64,000 bases of DNA from Sporisorium sorghi. Taxonomy: Eukaryota > Basidiomycota > Ustilaginomycetes > Ustilaginales > Ustilaginaceae. The notes below the pieces were generated by a model that ran no database searches, was not told the DNA's origin, and saw nothing but the letters and a program-made list of their open reading frames with translations. Below are positions 7,855-17,671 of the stretch, in pieces. Location of the stretch: positions 159,065 to 223,064 of the forward strand of contig JALCCG010000006.1 in assembly GCA_023212695.1 (NCBI GenBank), given 5' to 3'. The translations under genes were made by a program, and so were the position numbers. The stretch's first letter is position 1; every line of letters begins with the position of its first letter.

Positions 7855-9222
7855 ATGATACATACAACCACGATACGATCAGAACTGGAGACTTACCTCA
7901 AGAAGACGGGATTAACGATAAATCAATTTGGAGAGCTATCCAAAATTAACTCAGGAACATTAAGTACTATCATTAAGGGGGTTCGACCCATTGCCATGCA
8001 GCAGTTGGATCGTATTGTTGCAGCTATGGGATTGCCTGAGGGCAGCTTTTATGAGTTATATCTGGAGGAATGTTTCAGTTATCCACTCAATTGGAGAAGG
8101 CTGAAGCCATTTTTATATCGTTGTGCCGAACTGGATAAGCTGGAGTTAATTCAGAAGGTTGTACGATACATGACAGATAACCTAGCCTATGTGCCGTTAC
8201 TTTTTGATACAGCTGAAGTTTTATTAAACCAAGAAAAGCGTTCAGCAGCAGCAATCATATACGAATCTGTAGCTGAAAGTGAGAAGTATCAACATTCAGA
8301 GCGATTAGCACTATGTCATTACCGATTATTTACAATATCCATAGGGCATGACCAGGAAAAAAATCTTCGGGCAGCCACCAAATTTGAGGGATTCGTCGAG
8401 CGGTTAGATGAAATAGATCAATTGGATGCGTTGAAAGACTTAGCTAATACATATCTATCACTTCGTCAATGGGGCAAAGTAGATGAGATGTCAAAAGAAA
8501 TGGGCAGAAAGGCAACTATTCAATATCATCATAAATATAATCAAAACAGTAGATTTAAATATAATTTACTTAAAAAACCTAAGCGACCGTTGTTTTTGTA
8601 TATCATATACTCGCACTTACTACGTTCAGCAGTTTGTGACGAAATGGGTAATTACGAGCTAGCATTAAAGTATGTTTCACTATATTCGGATTTGAGTTGG
8701 GTCAAAGAGGATACAGCAGAAGCACTTCGTATCAAAGAAGAATTTAAAATACTGGCTCTAGTAAATACATGTTTATATCAGCTTATGATGGGACAAGTTG
8801 AAGTACTGCCGCAATATGTAGCTTATGTTGAATCGAGAGAAGCTGAGATCCTTCCGGCACTAATCAAAATTATTCAAGCTGCTAATAAGTATAATTTCAA
8901 CATTGATTTTGTTCTGGAAAAATTCGAAAGTCAAATTTCTTCCTATGCAGTTAAACAAGCTAATATTGGAACTTATACCTATCAAGTAGTAGCCGATCGG
9001 TATACTCATTTTTTAAGTGAGCTATCTCTTTATTATTTACGCAGTCAGCGATATGATATCGGTATAAATTGCTTATTGGATTGTTTGGCATCAGCCATTG
9101 AAATTCATAGTGATAGTGCTATTCTTAATTGTGTAAGAATGTTTGAGAAATTTAGAGATTTTACATCTGTTGAAGTACAAAATAAATATAATACTTTAAT
9201 TAGCGAGGTGCCAAAGAAATGA
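7855..9222 (+). CDS. RRNPP-type regulator (N-terminal HTH plus TPR-like helical repeats)
   Basis: 455 residues from ATG 7855, preferred over the in-frame ATG at 7810 because GGAGG lies nine bases upstream. Residues 8-62 form an XRE-like helix-turn-helix (LKKTGLTINQFGELSKINSG, then TIIKGVRPIAMQQLDRIVAAMG). The remaining nearly 390 residues are helical, with tetratricopeptide-like pairs rich in Tyr, Leu and Ala (LALCHYRLF, ELSLYYLRSQRYDIGINCLL). This HTH-TPR layout is that of PlcR, PrgX and AimR, cytoplasmic receptors for short imported peptides. The next gene, overlapping its stop codon, encodes a small exported peptide of the expected kind. It stands directly before the leader of CRISPR array 1. 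DNA targets are unknown; the family call rests on architecture and neighbour. Confidence 0.75.
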   Translation: MIHTTTIRSELETYLKKTGLTINQFGELSKINSGTLSTIIKGVRPIAMQQLDRIVAAMGLPEGSFYELYLEECFSYPLNWRRLKPFLYRCAELDKLELIQKVVRYMTDNLAYVPLLFDTAEVLLNQEKRSAAAIIYESVAESEKYQHSERLALCHYRLFTISIGHDQEKNLRAATKFEGFVERLDEIDQLDALKDLANTYLSLRQWGKVDEMSKEMGRKATIQYHHKYNQNSRFKYNLLKKPKRPLFLYIIYSHLLRSAVCDEMGNYELALKYVSLYSDLSWVKEDTAEALRIKEEFKILALVNTCLYQLMMGQVEVLPQYVAYVESREAEILPALIKIIQAANKYNFNIDFVLEKFESQISSYAVKQANIGTYTYQVVADRYTHFLSELSLYYLRSQRYDIGINCLLDCLASAIEIHSDSAILNCVRMFEKFRDFTSVEVQNKYNTLISEVPKK

Positions 9223-9341
9223 AAAGAAAAATTGCACTATGGTTAGTTACTGTAATTGTTACTATCTCTATTAGCATTCCATTACATGCCGCTGAGCCAA
9301 TTTATGTTCAACTTTATACTCATGGTGGGGGCGCGTATTAA
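9219..9341 (+). CDS. 40-residue exported signalling propeptide (Phr/PapR/AimP-like)
   Basis: ATG 9219 overlaps the TGA of the HTH-TPR regulator (ATGA), with AGGTG eight bases upstream. The product begins MKRKIALWL, has one long hydrophobic core, then PLHAAEP as a probable signal-peptidase site, and ends QLYTHGGGAY. A Lys/Arg start, an export signal and a short C-terminal tail right behind a TPR receptor gene is the standard arrangement of RRNPP quorum-sensing pairs, in which the processed C-terminal 5-10 residues re-enter the cell. The mature form is inferred. A terminator follows 20 bases later, so the pair is a closed two-gene unit. Confidence 0.75.
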   Translation: MKRKIALWLVTVIVTISISIPLHAAEPIYVQLYTHGGGAY

Positions 9342-9361
9342 TTGAAGTAATTTATATATAC

Positions 9362-9396
9362 AGACGTTCCTATTGTCATAGGGCGTCTATTTTTTC
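9362..9396 (+). terminator. Terminator of the regulator-peptide unit
   Basis: AGACG at 9362-9366 pairs with CGTCT at 9384-9388, extended inward by TCCTA/TAGGG, and is followed by ATTTTTTC. Confidence 0.8.
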
Positions 9397-9572
9397 ACAA
9401 GCTCAGAATAATTATCTTGAAAAATTTATTCTAAAAACACAAAATTACAGGCAGTTACTGCCAAAATCAAAATAGAGAATAGAGTTAATTTCAAGTAAGA
9501 CAGTTATGAACAGACCTTACCTTGCCCAGCAAAGTAAATTGTTTATGTTATGATTCTATCAGGGGTAGTATC

Positions 9573-9744
9573 TAGTGCGAATGTAAAGCGAACATGAAAA
9601 ACCAGGTGGGTTCGCACCACATTATATCCATATTATATAAAATTATTAAATACATGTATTTTTTTATTGATACCTTTATTGATTAATAAGCTGTTTTTTT
9701 CTCTATAATTTTCGTTTTTTAATATATTTTTACCGAAAAACGGA
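9573..9744 (+). promoter_or_regulatory. Leader of CRISPR array 1
   Basis: An AT-rich stretch directly before the first perfect repeat. It starts with a dyad: GTGCGAA at 9575-9581 and TTCGCAC at 9611-9617, 29 bases between arms, with AAGCGAACATGA inside. The same element with the same arm spacing lies before array 2. The leader ends AAAAACGGA at the first repeat. Degenerate repeats are all at the other end of the array, which fixes this side as the acquisition end. No gene is seen in 9397-9572. Confidence 0.85.
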
Positions 9745-12301
9745 GTCGCACCCTGCATGGGTGCGTGGATTGAAATTGCGCTAGTAAGGTTTGCTCGTGG
9801 AATGAAAGAGTCGCACCCTGCATGGGTGCGTGGATTGAAATACCCGGGGGGAGCGTGTTTGAGGGAATAACGATAGTCGCACCCTGCATGGGTGCGTGGA
9901 TTGAAATAGGATACATATGTACAATGCGCCCACATGTAAACGTCGCACCCTGCATGGGTGCGTGGATTGAAATACAAAGTTCAATATCGTCTTTCCATAC
10001 TGTAATGAGTCGCACCCTGCATGGGTGCGTGGATTGAAATTTTCGTAGGCGATTAAGAGAAACAGCCGCCTGTTGTCGCACCCTGCATGGGTGCGTGGAT
10101 TGAAATTGAAGGGTACAATGACGGTTCTTACGAAAGCCGAGTCGCACCCTGCATGGGTGCGTGGATTGAAATCAGCGTGTCATGTAGGACTTCGCCTGTT
10201 AACTTGGTCGCACCCTGCATGGGTGCGTGGATTGAAATCCTCGTCAAAATCCTGTTCAAGCTCTCCCGGTTCGGTCGCACCCTGCATGGGTGCGTGGATT
10301 GAAATTTTAAAGACCTTTCTTTCTTGGGACTGCAATTGCGTCGCACCCTGCATGGGTGCGTGGATTGAAATTTCCGTCCGGAATGGGAACGGTGTTGCTT
10401 TCTCAGGTCGCACCCTGCATGGGTGCGTGGATTGAAATATAGAATAGTTCGATTATCATCTGATCGGATTGACGTCGCACCCTGCATGGGTGCGTGGATT
10501 GAAATTTTATCGTCAGTCCACTAGCAACCTTACAGAAGTAGAGTCGCACCCTGCATGGGTGCGTGGATTGAAATTCCATCTTGGATAACTTCAAACTGGT
10601 GCAGATCGTGTCGCACCCTGCATGGGTGCGTGGATTGAAATGGCTATCTGTTTCGACTCCTGGGGGACCTTGGAGTCGCACCCTGCATGGGTGCGTGGAT
10701 TGAAATTCTAGAGCAACCAAAACCCCACCCCCTATTAGGCGTCGCACCCTGCATGGGTGCGTGGATTGAAATGATATGATGTCACCACCATAAAGCCCTA
10801 ATAAAGTCGCACCCTGCATGGGTGCGTGGATTGAAATATTTACGTCTTTCACATAACTCGGTATTATTGCGTCGCACCCTGCATGGGTGCGTGGATTGAA
10901 ATTATATGNNNNNNNNNNNNNNNNNNNNNNNNNNNNNNNNNNNNNNNNNNNNNNNNNNNNNNNNNNNNNNNNNNNNNNNNNNNNNNNNNNNNNNNNNNNN
11001 NNNTGTCGTCGCACCCTGCATGGGTGCGTGGATTGAAATTATAGCGGGCTTGGGGATAAGTCGAAGGCGAACGTCGCACCCTGCATGGGTGCGTGGATTG
11101 AAATCCGTCCATACCCAGCACATTGATCGTTTTAGTTGTCGCACCCTGCATGGGTGCGTGGATTGAAATACTGTACGTTGATGATGGTCCGACATCGATC
11201 TTCAAGTCGCACCCTGCATGGGTGCGTGGATTGAAATAATTCGGATAAACGATTAGACACCGATCCTTTGGCGTCGCACCCTGCATGGGTGCGTGGATTG
11301 AAATGGTTCTTTCTTGTCCCAGAAGATACGGGCTCCCAGGTCGCACCCTGCATGGGTGCGTGGATTGAAATTCCGGTCTTAGCTGTGGTTCAGCTGCGGT
11401 AACCCGTCGCACCCTGCATGGGTGCGTGGATTGAAATTTCCAATTCCAGAAACACATCCGTGGATCTGGAGTCGCACCCTGCATGGGTGCGTGGATTGAA
11501 ATATTTAGACGCCATAAGTTTCTTGGCTGTTAACTAGTCGCACCCTGCATGGGTGCGTGGATTGAAATGGCCATCAGCGCCGAACACTCGCATTACACGC
11601 GGGTTGCACCCTGCATGGGTGCGTGGATTGAAATTCGTATCAAATGCGCAAGCACGATCGCAGCCGCGGTCGCACCCTGCATGGGTGCGTGGATTGAAAT
11701 CGCGATAAAATGGCTGATCGCGCCGTTAAAAAGGTCGCACCCTGCATGGGTGCGTGGATTGAAATAGGCAACGAGATCCGCAATTGGCTGGGTGATTCGG
11801 TCGCACCCTGCATGGGTGCGTGGATTGAAATGATTTGATAATCCTCGTCTAGCAAAACAACACCGTGTCGCACCCTGCATGGGTGCGTGGATTGAAATGT
11901 CTGACCAAACTTGCCGTACAGGGTGTTTAGAAAGTCGCACCCTGCATGGGTGCGTGGATTGAAATAATACAGTGTTCAAGGCACTTGGAGAAATTATTAC
12001 CGTCGCACCCTGCATGGGTGCGTGGATTGAAATATGGTTGTAGTGTGGACTAAAGAACCTACGCTGTACGTCGCACCCTACATGGGTGCGTGGATTGAAA
12101 TACCAATAAACCAACGGGGTCCGATCTCTTGTAAGTCGCACCCTTCGTGGGTGCGTGGATTGAAATCTTTAGAGAGGAAGAAGAGAAGATATGAATATAC
12201 AGTCGCACCCTACATGGGTGCGTGGATTGAAATTTTCACGTAATCTATTGCTCCGCAAATGTCGTAGAAGTCGCACCCTACATAGGTGTGTGCTTTGAAA
12301 T
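9745..12301 (+). CRISPR. CRISPR array 1, type I-C repeats
   Basis: 38 visible 32-base repeats, first at 9745-9776, last at 12270-12301, with 33-37-base spacers. The repeat starts GTCGCACCC, has the loop TGCAT, then GGGTGCG, and ends GATTGAAAT; the arms CGCACCC/GGGTGCG form the hairpin cut in crRNA processing and leave an ATTGAAAT-type 5' handle, as in type I-C. A single-base variant (GTTGCACC) occurs at 11603. The last four repeats degenerate: TACAT loops at 12070 and 12202, the array-2-type TTCGT loop at 12135, and a badly mutated final repeat. An N gap interrupts the array at 10909-11003. Confidence 0.98.
10909..11003. other. Assembly gap (95 N) inside CRISPR array 1
   Basis: Repeats on either side start at 10871 and 11008, 137 bases apart, which is two normal repeat-spacer units (65-70 each). 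If the gap size is real, it hides exactly one repeat and parts of two spacers. Confidence 0.95.
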
Positions 12302-12330
12302 GGCGGCACTCAAAGATGAGTAAAAAGTAG

Positions 12331-12346
12331 TACATTTTACAATGTA
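12331..12346. repeat. Dyad between array 1 trailer and terminator
   Basis: TACATT at 12331-12336 and AATGTA at 12341-12346 form a perfect 6-bp inverted repeat 30 bases after the last repeat. It could be a regulator site. The rest of 12302-12563 is AT-rich and holds the terminator at 12367-12410 and the untranslated region of cas3, with no convincing gene. Confidence 0.35.
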
Positions 12347-12366
12347 AATAACATACTTAACATAAA

Positions 12367-12410
12367 AACAACGGTAATTCGCAGATTTTTGCGATCATCC
12401 GTTGTTTTTT
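12367..12410 (+). terminator. Terminator of CRISPR array 1 transcription
   Basis: AACAACGG at 12367-12374 pairs with CCGTTGTT at 12399-12406, with an inner TTCGCA/TGCGAT stem, and is followed by TTTT. It separates pre-crRNA transcription from the cas operon. Confidence 0.8.
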
Positions 12411-12563
12411 AGCTAATTCAGTTATAAATGATAGAAAATTGTATATTTCAGGAAGGTCTTGGAGATGCGTCTGCAGAATTATATATGTTAGGAATATTAG
12501 TATTTTAATAGGAATAAAGAACTGTGTTGTATGTATATACAAGGCAAATAAAGGGGGCATAAG

Positions 12564-14990
12564 ATGGCCTATATCGCCCATATTCGCAAAAGTGACCTGG
12601 AGCATCAGTCTGTTGAGGAGCATCTACTCGGTGTCAAAATTCTAGCCGAGATGTATGGGGAGCCTTTAGGTGTTAAGCATATTACGGGGCTTGCTGGGAT
12701 GCTTCATGATATGGGGAAGTACACGGATAAATTCAAAAATTACTTATACGAAGCTTTAGAAAATCCTGAGGCTCCTCCGAAAAGAGGCAGTGTTGATCAC
12801 TCTACCGCTGGGGGGCGTCTGCTCTATAAGTTATTTCATACTGGGAGAATTGATAGATACAAGGGCATTTTAGCAGAGATTGTAGGTAACGCGATCATAT
12901 CTCATCATTCTTATCTAAAGGATTTTTTGAGTCCTGAATTGGAATCGAATTATTTAAATCGTGTTCGGGACAAAGAGATAGAGGAGTATGAGGAAAGTGT
13001 ACAACGTTTCTTTGAATATACAATCGGTGAAGATGACTTCCGTCTATATGTTAACCAAGCAGAACTTGAATTAAGTGAATTCATGGGTAGAAACTCATCA
13101 ATCACCCTAGAGAATAAATGTATGTTCCTCACTAAGTTTGTTTTTAGTGCACTTATTGATGCGGATCGAACCAATACCAGGTGTTTTGAGGAAAAAAGTT
13201 TAGATGAATACAAGAGGCCGCACTTCGAGGGTCTCTTTGATACCTACTACAGCAGATTGATGAAAGAGATAGATTCCTTTGCAAGTTATAGTTCTTCACC
13301 AATTAATCGACTTCGAAATCAGATGTCAGAGCAATGCGACCGTTTTGCTGAAAAACCCTCGGGTATTTATACGTTGTCGATCCCAACGGGCGGCGGTAAA
13401 ACATTGGCCAGTCTTCGATATGCACTCAAGCATGCTCGAACTTATAACAAAAGGCATATTATTTATGTCTTACCATACACGACAATAATAGAACAGAATG
13501 CAGCTGAAGTGCGACGGATTCTTCAGGATGACGCTAATATACTGGAGCATCATTCCAACGTGGTTGAGGAATCTGATGAAGATGATGAACATATGGAAGG
13601 TATGTTGTCCGTTCGGGAAAAGTTGAAGTTAGCCAAAGACAACTGGGACTCTCCAATTATTTTTACTACGATGGTGCAGTTTTTGAATGTGTTTTATGAC
13701 AAAGGGAGTCGAAATATTCGCAGACTTCACAATTTGAGCGAATCCGTCATTATCTTTGATGAAGTGCAGAAGGTACCTGTTTCATGTGTATCCCTATTTA
13801 ATACAGCACTGAACTTTCTGAATCTGTACGCTCATTCTAGCATTGTTCTTTGTACGGCTACGCAACCAGCACTTGATTTCGTGGAGCACAAACTGAGTAT
13901 CAGTCCAGATGCGGAAATGATCAAGGATATACAACAAGTAATTACGGCATTCAAAAGAGTAGAGATACAGGATTGTGCAACAGATCATTTTTTTAATAAT
14001 GAGAGCCTAGTAGAATTTATCACTGATCGGATGGGCGAAACAAAAAGTGTTTTAGTGATTTTGAATACGAAATCCGTTGTCAAAAATTTGTATCAGCAAC
14101 TGTTAACGGGCATCTCCGAGATTCCTATTTACCACTTAAGCACATCAATGTGTGCTGCTCACCGAAAAAAGAAACTGGATGAAGTGCGGGAACTTCTAAA
14201 GAATGGAGACAAAGTGATTTGTGTCAGCACGCCATTAATTGAAGCCGGCGTCGATGTCAGTTTTGAATGCGTCATTCGCTCCTTAGCAGGCTTGGATTCG
14301 ATTGCGCAGGCAGCCGGAAGATGTAACCGTCATGGGGAACATGTTCTGAGACAGGTGTATGTGATTGATCACGAAGAGGAGAACTTGAGACATCTTAAGG
14401 AGATTCAGAAGGGAAAACAGATTTCCAAGAAAATTTTGATCGATTTGAAACGGGATTCCTTGTGTCATGGCGGTCACCTATTGTCTGTGCAAGCAATGGA
14501 AAAATATTTTCAGGAGTTCTATACGGATTTCAAATCGGCATTGGACTATTCGATTCCTAAATTAGGACAGAGTATGACCAACTTATTATTCGGGGGATTA
14601 GCTAATAACAAATACTATCAAGAGTACGCTACCAACAAGAAGGTCAGGCTGCCTTTGTTTATAGTCAACAGTTATCAGACTGCGGCAGAGCATTTCAATG
14701 TGATTGATGACCGTAATACTTCAGTAATCGTCCCTTACGGAGAAGAAGGTAAGGACATTATAGCAGAGCTTAACGGGGCTGAGCGTATTGACGACTTCTC
14801 GAAACTATTGCGAAGAGCGCAGCAGTTCACTATCAATTTATTTGATCATGAATTGCGGACCTTAGACAAGAACGGTGGATTAGAACGGATATTGGATGGA
14901 CAAATGATGGTGCTGCGTGACGGAGCATATAGCGAAGAATTTGGACTCGATATGGAGAATGATAGCTGGTCGGGTTTGGAATTGTATTAG
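12564..14990 (+). CDS. cas3: Cas3 nuclease-helicase (type I-C)
   Basis: The target-degrading enzyme recruited after Cascade binds DNA. The 808-residue protein has an N-terminal HD nuclease domain with the metal-binding HD pair at residues 48-49 (GMLHDMGKY), then a superfamily 2 helicase. Walker A is SIPTGGGKT near residue 272, the DExH-like motif is IIFDEVQK near 396, and the motif VI region is AAGRCNRHGE near 585. All catalytic motifs look intact. ATG 12564 follows a GGGGG purine run. It is the first gene of the seven-gene cas operon; the next start is only 27 bases downstream of its stop. Confidence 0.97.
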   Translation: MAYIAHIRKSDLEHQSVEEHLLGVKILAEMYGEPLGVKHITGLAGMLHDMGKYTDKFKNYLYEALENPEAPPKRGSVDHSTAGGRLLYKLFHTGRIDRYKGILAEIVGNAIISHHSYLKDFLSPELESNYLNRVRDKEIEEYEESVQRFFEYTIGEDDFRLYVNQAELELSEFMGRNSSITLENKCMFLTKFVFSALIDADRTNTRCFEEKSLDEYKRPHFEGLFDTYYSRLMKEIDSFASYSSSPINRLRNQMSEQCDRFAEKPSGIYTLSIPTGGGKTLASLRYALKHARTYNKRHIIYVLPYTTIIEQNAAEVRRILQDDANILEHHSNVVEESDEDDEHMEGMLSVREKLKLAKDNWDSPIIFTTMVQFLNVFYDKGSRNIRRLHNLSESVIIFDEVQKVPVSCVSLFNTALNFLNLYAHSSIVLCTATQPALDFVEHKLSISPDAEMIKDIQQVITAFKRVEIQDCATDHFFNNESLVEFITDRMGETKSVLVILNTKSVVKNLYQQLLTGISEIPIYHLSTSMCAAHRKKKLDEVRELLKNGDKVICVSTPLIEAGVDVSFECVIRSLAGLDSIAQAAGRCNRHGEHVLRQVYVIDHEEENLRHLKEIQKGKQISKKILIDLKRDSLCHGGHLLSVQAMEKYFQEFYTDFKSALDYSIPKLGQSMTNLLFGGLANNKYYQEYATNKKVRLPLFIVNSYQTAAEHFNVIDDRNTSVIVPYGEEGKDIIAELNGAERIDDFSKLLRRAQQFTINLFDHELRTLDKNGGLERILDGQMMVLRDGAYSEEFGLDMENDSWSGLELY

Positions 14991-15017
14991 TCATATTTTT
15001 TGAAAGGAGGTGAATCT

Positions 15018-15737
15018 ATGAGAAACTCTGTAGAGTTTAAGGTTTATGGTGATTACGCATTATTTACTGATCCTCTGACAAAGCTGGGCGGGGAGAAACT
15101 TTCCTATCAGGTGCCGACGTATCAGGCTATTAAAGGCATTGTAGAGTCAATTTATTGGAAACCCACACTAATTATGGTCATTGATAAGATTCGTGTCATG
15201 AAAGCGATCCGTATGGAGTCGAAAGGCATTCGACCAATCGATTATAGCGGAGGCAACACGCTTGCTAATTACACGTACTTAAAGGACGTAGAATATCAAG
15301 TGCGTGCTCACTTTGTTTTTAACATGAACCGACCGGATCTGGAATTTGATCGTAACGAACATAAACACCATAACATATTAAAACGTTCGCTTCAGGTTGG
15401 TGGTCGCAGAGATATCTTTTTAGGTGCACGTGAGTGTCAAGGATACGTGGAGCCGTGTGTTTTTGGCGAAGGCGAAAGTTTTTACGGTGGCTATGGGGAT
15501 ATTCATCTGGGTCATATGGTGCATGGGATTAATTATCCGGATGAAACCGGTAGAGAGCAATTAGAGGTAAGACTCTGGAACGCTGTTATGAAGGATGGGG
15601 TTATTACTTTCCCTAGGCCAGAGGCGTGTACTCAGGTCCGCACTATCTCGGATATGAAGCCGAAGCATTTTGATCATACCAATGTGGAATCTGCAGATCA
15701 ATTGTTAGCCAGTTGGGGAGAGGAGGGGAATCCATGA
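15018..15737 (+). CDS. cas5c: Cas5c (Cas5d) crRNA-processing Cascade subunit
   Basis: In type I-C there is no Cas6; Cas5c cuts pre-crRNA at the repeat hairpin and stays on the 5' handle. The 239-residue product starts at ATG 15018, chosen because AAAGGAGGTG lies just upstream; the in-frame TTG at 15000 would precede that site. RAMP-type features include the N-terminal [28 protein letters not shown] with a candidate catalytic tyrosine, and the [12 protein letters not shown] region with the conserved His/Lys. The stop overlaps the cas8c start (ATGA). Confidence 0.95.
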   Translation: MRNSVEFKVYGDYALFTDPLTKLGGEKLSYQVPTYQAIKGIVESIYWKPTLIMVIDKIRVMKAIRMESKGIRPIDYSGGNTLANYTYLKDVEYQVRAHFVFNMNRPDLEFDRNEHKHHNILKRSLQVGGRRDIFLGARECQGYVEPCVFGEGESFYGGYGDIHLGHMVHGINYPDETGREQLEVRLWNAVMKDGVITFPRPEACTQVRTISDMKPKHFDHTNVESADQLLASWGEEGNP

Positions 15738-17659
15738 GCTGGCTCATGAAATTATATGAAACGTATGAATCGAATCTGGATTGTGTCGGAGAAACGGAGC
15801 AGCGATATAATCGTGAATTTACACTACTGCCTGTATCACACACAACTCAGAATGCTCATATAGAAGTCACTGTAACCGAAAGTGGAGAGTTTCATTCTGC
15901 CGAGGTTATTGTTGATAAAAGTGATATGAGTACACTGATCCCATGCACTGAAAAATCAGCAAGCCGTGCCGGGGCGGTGATTGCTCCTTATCCGCTGCAT
16001 GACAAGCTGAGTTATGTATCCGGAGATTACGTCGCTTACGGCGGTAAGATTAAGGGAGAGGAGCCTTTTGCAACTTACATACAAGAACTTCAGAACTGGG
16101 CTGATTCACCCTATACACACTCCAAGGTGAAGAGTATCTATCAATATTTAAGCAAGAAGCAATTAATTCATGATTTGGTGAGGTGCAGTATTCTTTGTGT
16201 GGACGGGGCCAATCAGCTTATTGAAAAATGGGATAAGAAATATGAAGCTTTGTATCCTGAGAAGCCTGCGATTTTTAGTGTTGTGGCTGGCGAACAGACA
16301 AGCGCATTTATCCGCTTTAATGTGTATTCGCCTGATCGAATTCTCACAAAGGTTTGGAACGATTCTGAAATGTATCTTTCATTTATCCAATATTACCAAG
16401 AGCAGTTGGGTAGCGAAGATCTTTGTTATGTGTCCGGTAAGAGGTTGCCGAGTACGGACAAACATGCGAATAAAATTCGAAATGCTGCTGATAAAGCCAA
16501 ACTGATCTCGGCGAATGATACGACAGGTTTTACTTTTCGAGGACGATTTATCCACAGTAGGGATGCTGCAAGTATCAGTTATGACGTGTCGCAAAAAGCA
16601 CATAATGCATTGAAATGGCTCATTAATCGGCAAGGTAAAACTATGGATCAGCGGGTATTTCTGGTATGGGGGAACGATGCTTTAGTTCTTCCTGATCCTT
16701 CAGAAGACACCTTTGCCCTTGATCCTGAGGCCATATCAGAGGCCATCATTAAATCGAGTACGAATACAGCACTTGCGAGCGAAGTAGCTAAAGCCTTGGA
16801 CGGTTACCGGAACAAATTGGTTTCGAAATCGGATCCATTCAGTGGAGAGGTCAATATTATGATTCTTGACTCGGCAACTACGGGGCGTATGGCTGTATTG
16901 TATTATCGTAATTTAAACATGGAAATTTATTTAAATAGGCTAGTGAAATGGCACACCTCGTGCGCGTGGCTCCATCGGTACCGAAAAAATGAACAGGGCG
17001 AATTCGTTTCTTTCTATGGAGCGCCGTCAACAAAGGATATCGCTTTTGCCGCTTATGGGCCAAGAGCCGGGGACAAGCTGGTCAAAGGATTGATGGAGCG
17101 TATGCTTCCATGTATTGTGGATGGCACCAAAGTTCCTCAGGACATCATCAAAAGTGTATATATTCGTGCTTCTAACCCGGTATCCATGGAAACTTGGGAA
17201 TGGGAGAAAACGCTGAGTATTGCTTGCGCATTGATTAATAAAGATTTTACAGATCGACAGGAGGGACTTGGATTGGCACTAGATGTGAATAACGATGACC
17301 GCAGTTATTTGTTCGGACGAATGCTTGCGGTTGCAGATGTACTGGAACGACGAGCTTTAGGCGATGAGAAGCGGGCGACAAATGCCATACGATACATGAA
17401 TGCCTTTGCTAAGCATCCTGAGCGCACATGGCAAGTCATTCAAGCAGCTTTACAGCCTTATCAAGCCCGATTGGGAAGGGACGCGACCTATTGGAGTAAG
17501 ATCATTGATGAAATCGGGTATGCGTTCAAACCCGAAGAGTTTAACAATAAATCTTTGAGCGGCCAATATCTGCTCGGCTTTTATAGTCAGCGTCATGAGC
17601 TCTACCAGAAGAAAAATAAAACTGACGATGCTACTGCATCAGAAACATCTAACGATTAA
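15734..17659 (+). CDS. cas8c: Cas8c (Csd1) large Cascade subunit
   Basis: Large subunit of the type I-C Cascade, responsible for PAM recognition and Cas3 recruitment. 641 residues from ATG 15734, which overlaps the cas5c stop; the in-frame TTG at 15713 lies upstream of the GAGGAGGGG ribosome site. Family-typical stretches include [27 protein letters not shown] in the middle (a longer known Csd1 block) and [23 protein letters not shown] toward the end. The C-terminal 128 residues are probably also made separately as Cas11c (see that entry). It is the third of seven coupled genes. Confidence 0.95.
   Translation: MSWLMKLYETYESNLDCVGETEQRYNREFTLLPVSHTTQNAHIEVTVTESGEFHSAEVIVDKSDMSTLIPCTEKSASRAGAVIAPYPLHDKLSYVSGDYVAYGGKIKGEEPFATYIQELQNWADSPYTHSKVKSIYQYLSKKQLIHDLVRCSILCVDGANQLIEKWDKKYEALYPEKPAIFSVVAGEQTSAFIRFNVYSPDRILTKVWNDSEMYLSFIQYYQEQLGSEDLCYVSGKRLPSTDKHANKIRNAADKAKLISANDTTGFTFRGRFIHSRDAASISYDVSQKAHNALKWLINRQGKTMDQRVFLVWGNDALVLPDPSEDTFALDPEAISEAIIKSSTNTALASEVAKALDGYRNKLVSKSDPFSGEVNIMILDSATTGRMAVLYYRNLNMEIYLNRLVKWHTSCAWLHRYRKNEQGEFVSFYGAPSTKDIAFAAYGPRAGDKLVKGLMERMLPCIVDGTKVPQDIIKSVYIRASNPVSMETWEWEKTLSIACALINKDFTDRQEGLGLALDVNNDDRSYLFGRMLAVADVLERRALGDEKRATNAIRYMNAFAKHPERTWQVIQAALQPYQARLGRDATYWSKIIDEIGYAFKPEEFNNKSLSGQYLLGFYSQRHELYQKKNKTDDATASETSND
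17273..17659 (+). CDS. cas11c: Cas11c small subunit from an internal start within cas8c (predicted)
   Basis: Type I-C Cascades are known to contain a small Cas11c subunit translated from inside cas8c. Here AGGAGGG at 17259-17265 lies seven bases before an in-frame TTG at 17273, a consensus ribosome site in the middle of a coding region. An in-frame GTG at 17285 is a less well spaced alternative. The 128-residue product begins with [12 protein letters not shown], the region at which internal Cas11c products of other I-C systems start, and is largely helical. The start is inferred from sequence; no protein evidence is available here. Confidence 0.72.
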   Translation: MALDVNNDDRSYLFGRMLAVADVLERRALGDEKRATNAIRYMNAFAKHPERTWQVIQAALQPYQARLGRDATYWSKIIDEIGYAFKPEEFNNKSLSGQYLLGFYSQRHELYQKKNKTDDATASETSND

Positions 17660-17671
17660 GGAGTGATTGGA

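Noticed and set aside
9633..12243. Many reading frames across array 1 encoding HPAWVRGLK- or APCMGAWIEI-like repeats
   Set aside because: They are translations of the CRISPR repeat itself; no ribosome sites, and the units follow the 65-70-base period.
12357..12645. Short frames in the array 1 trailer and cas3 upstream region
   Set aside because: Overlap the terminator and the start of cas3, with no ribosome site or domain.
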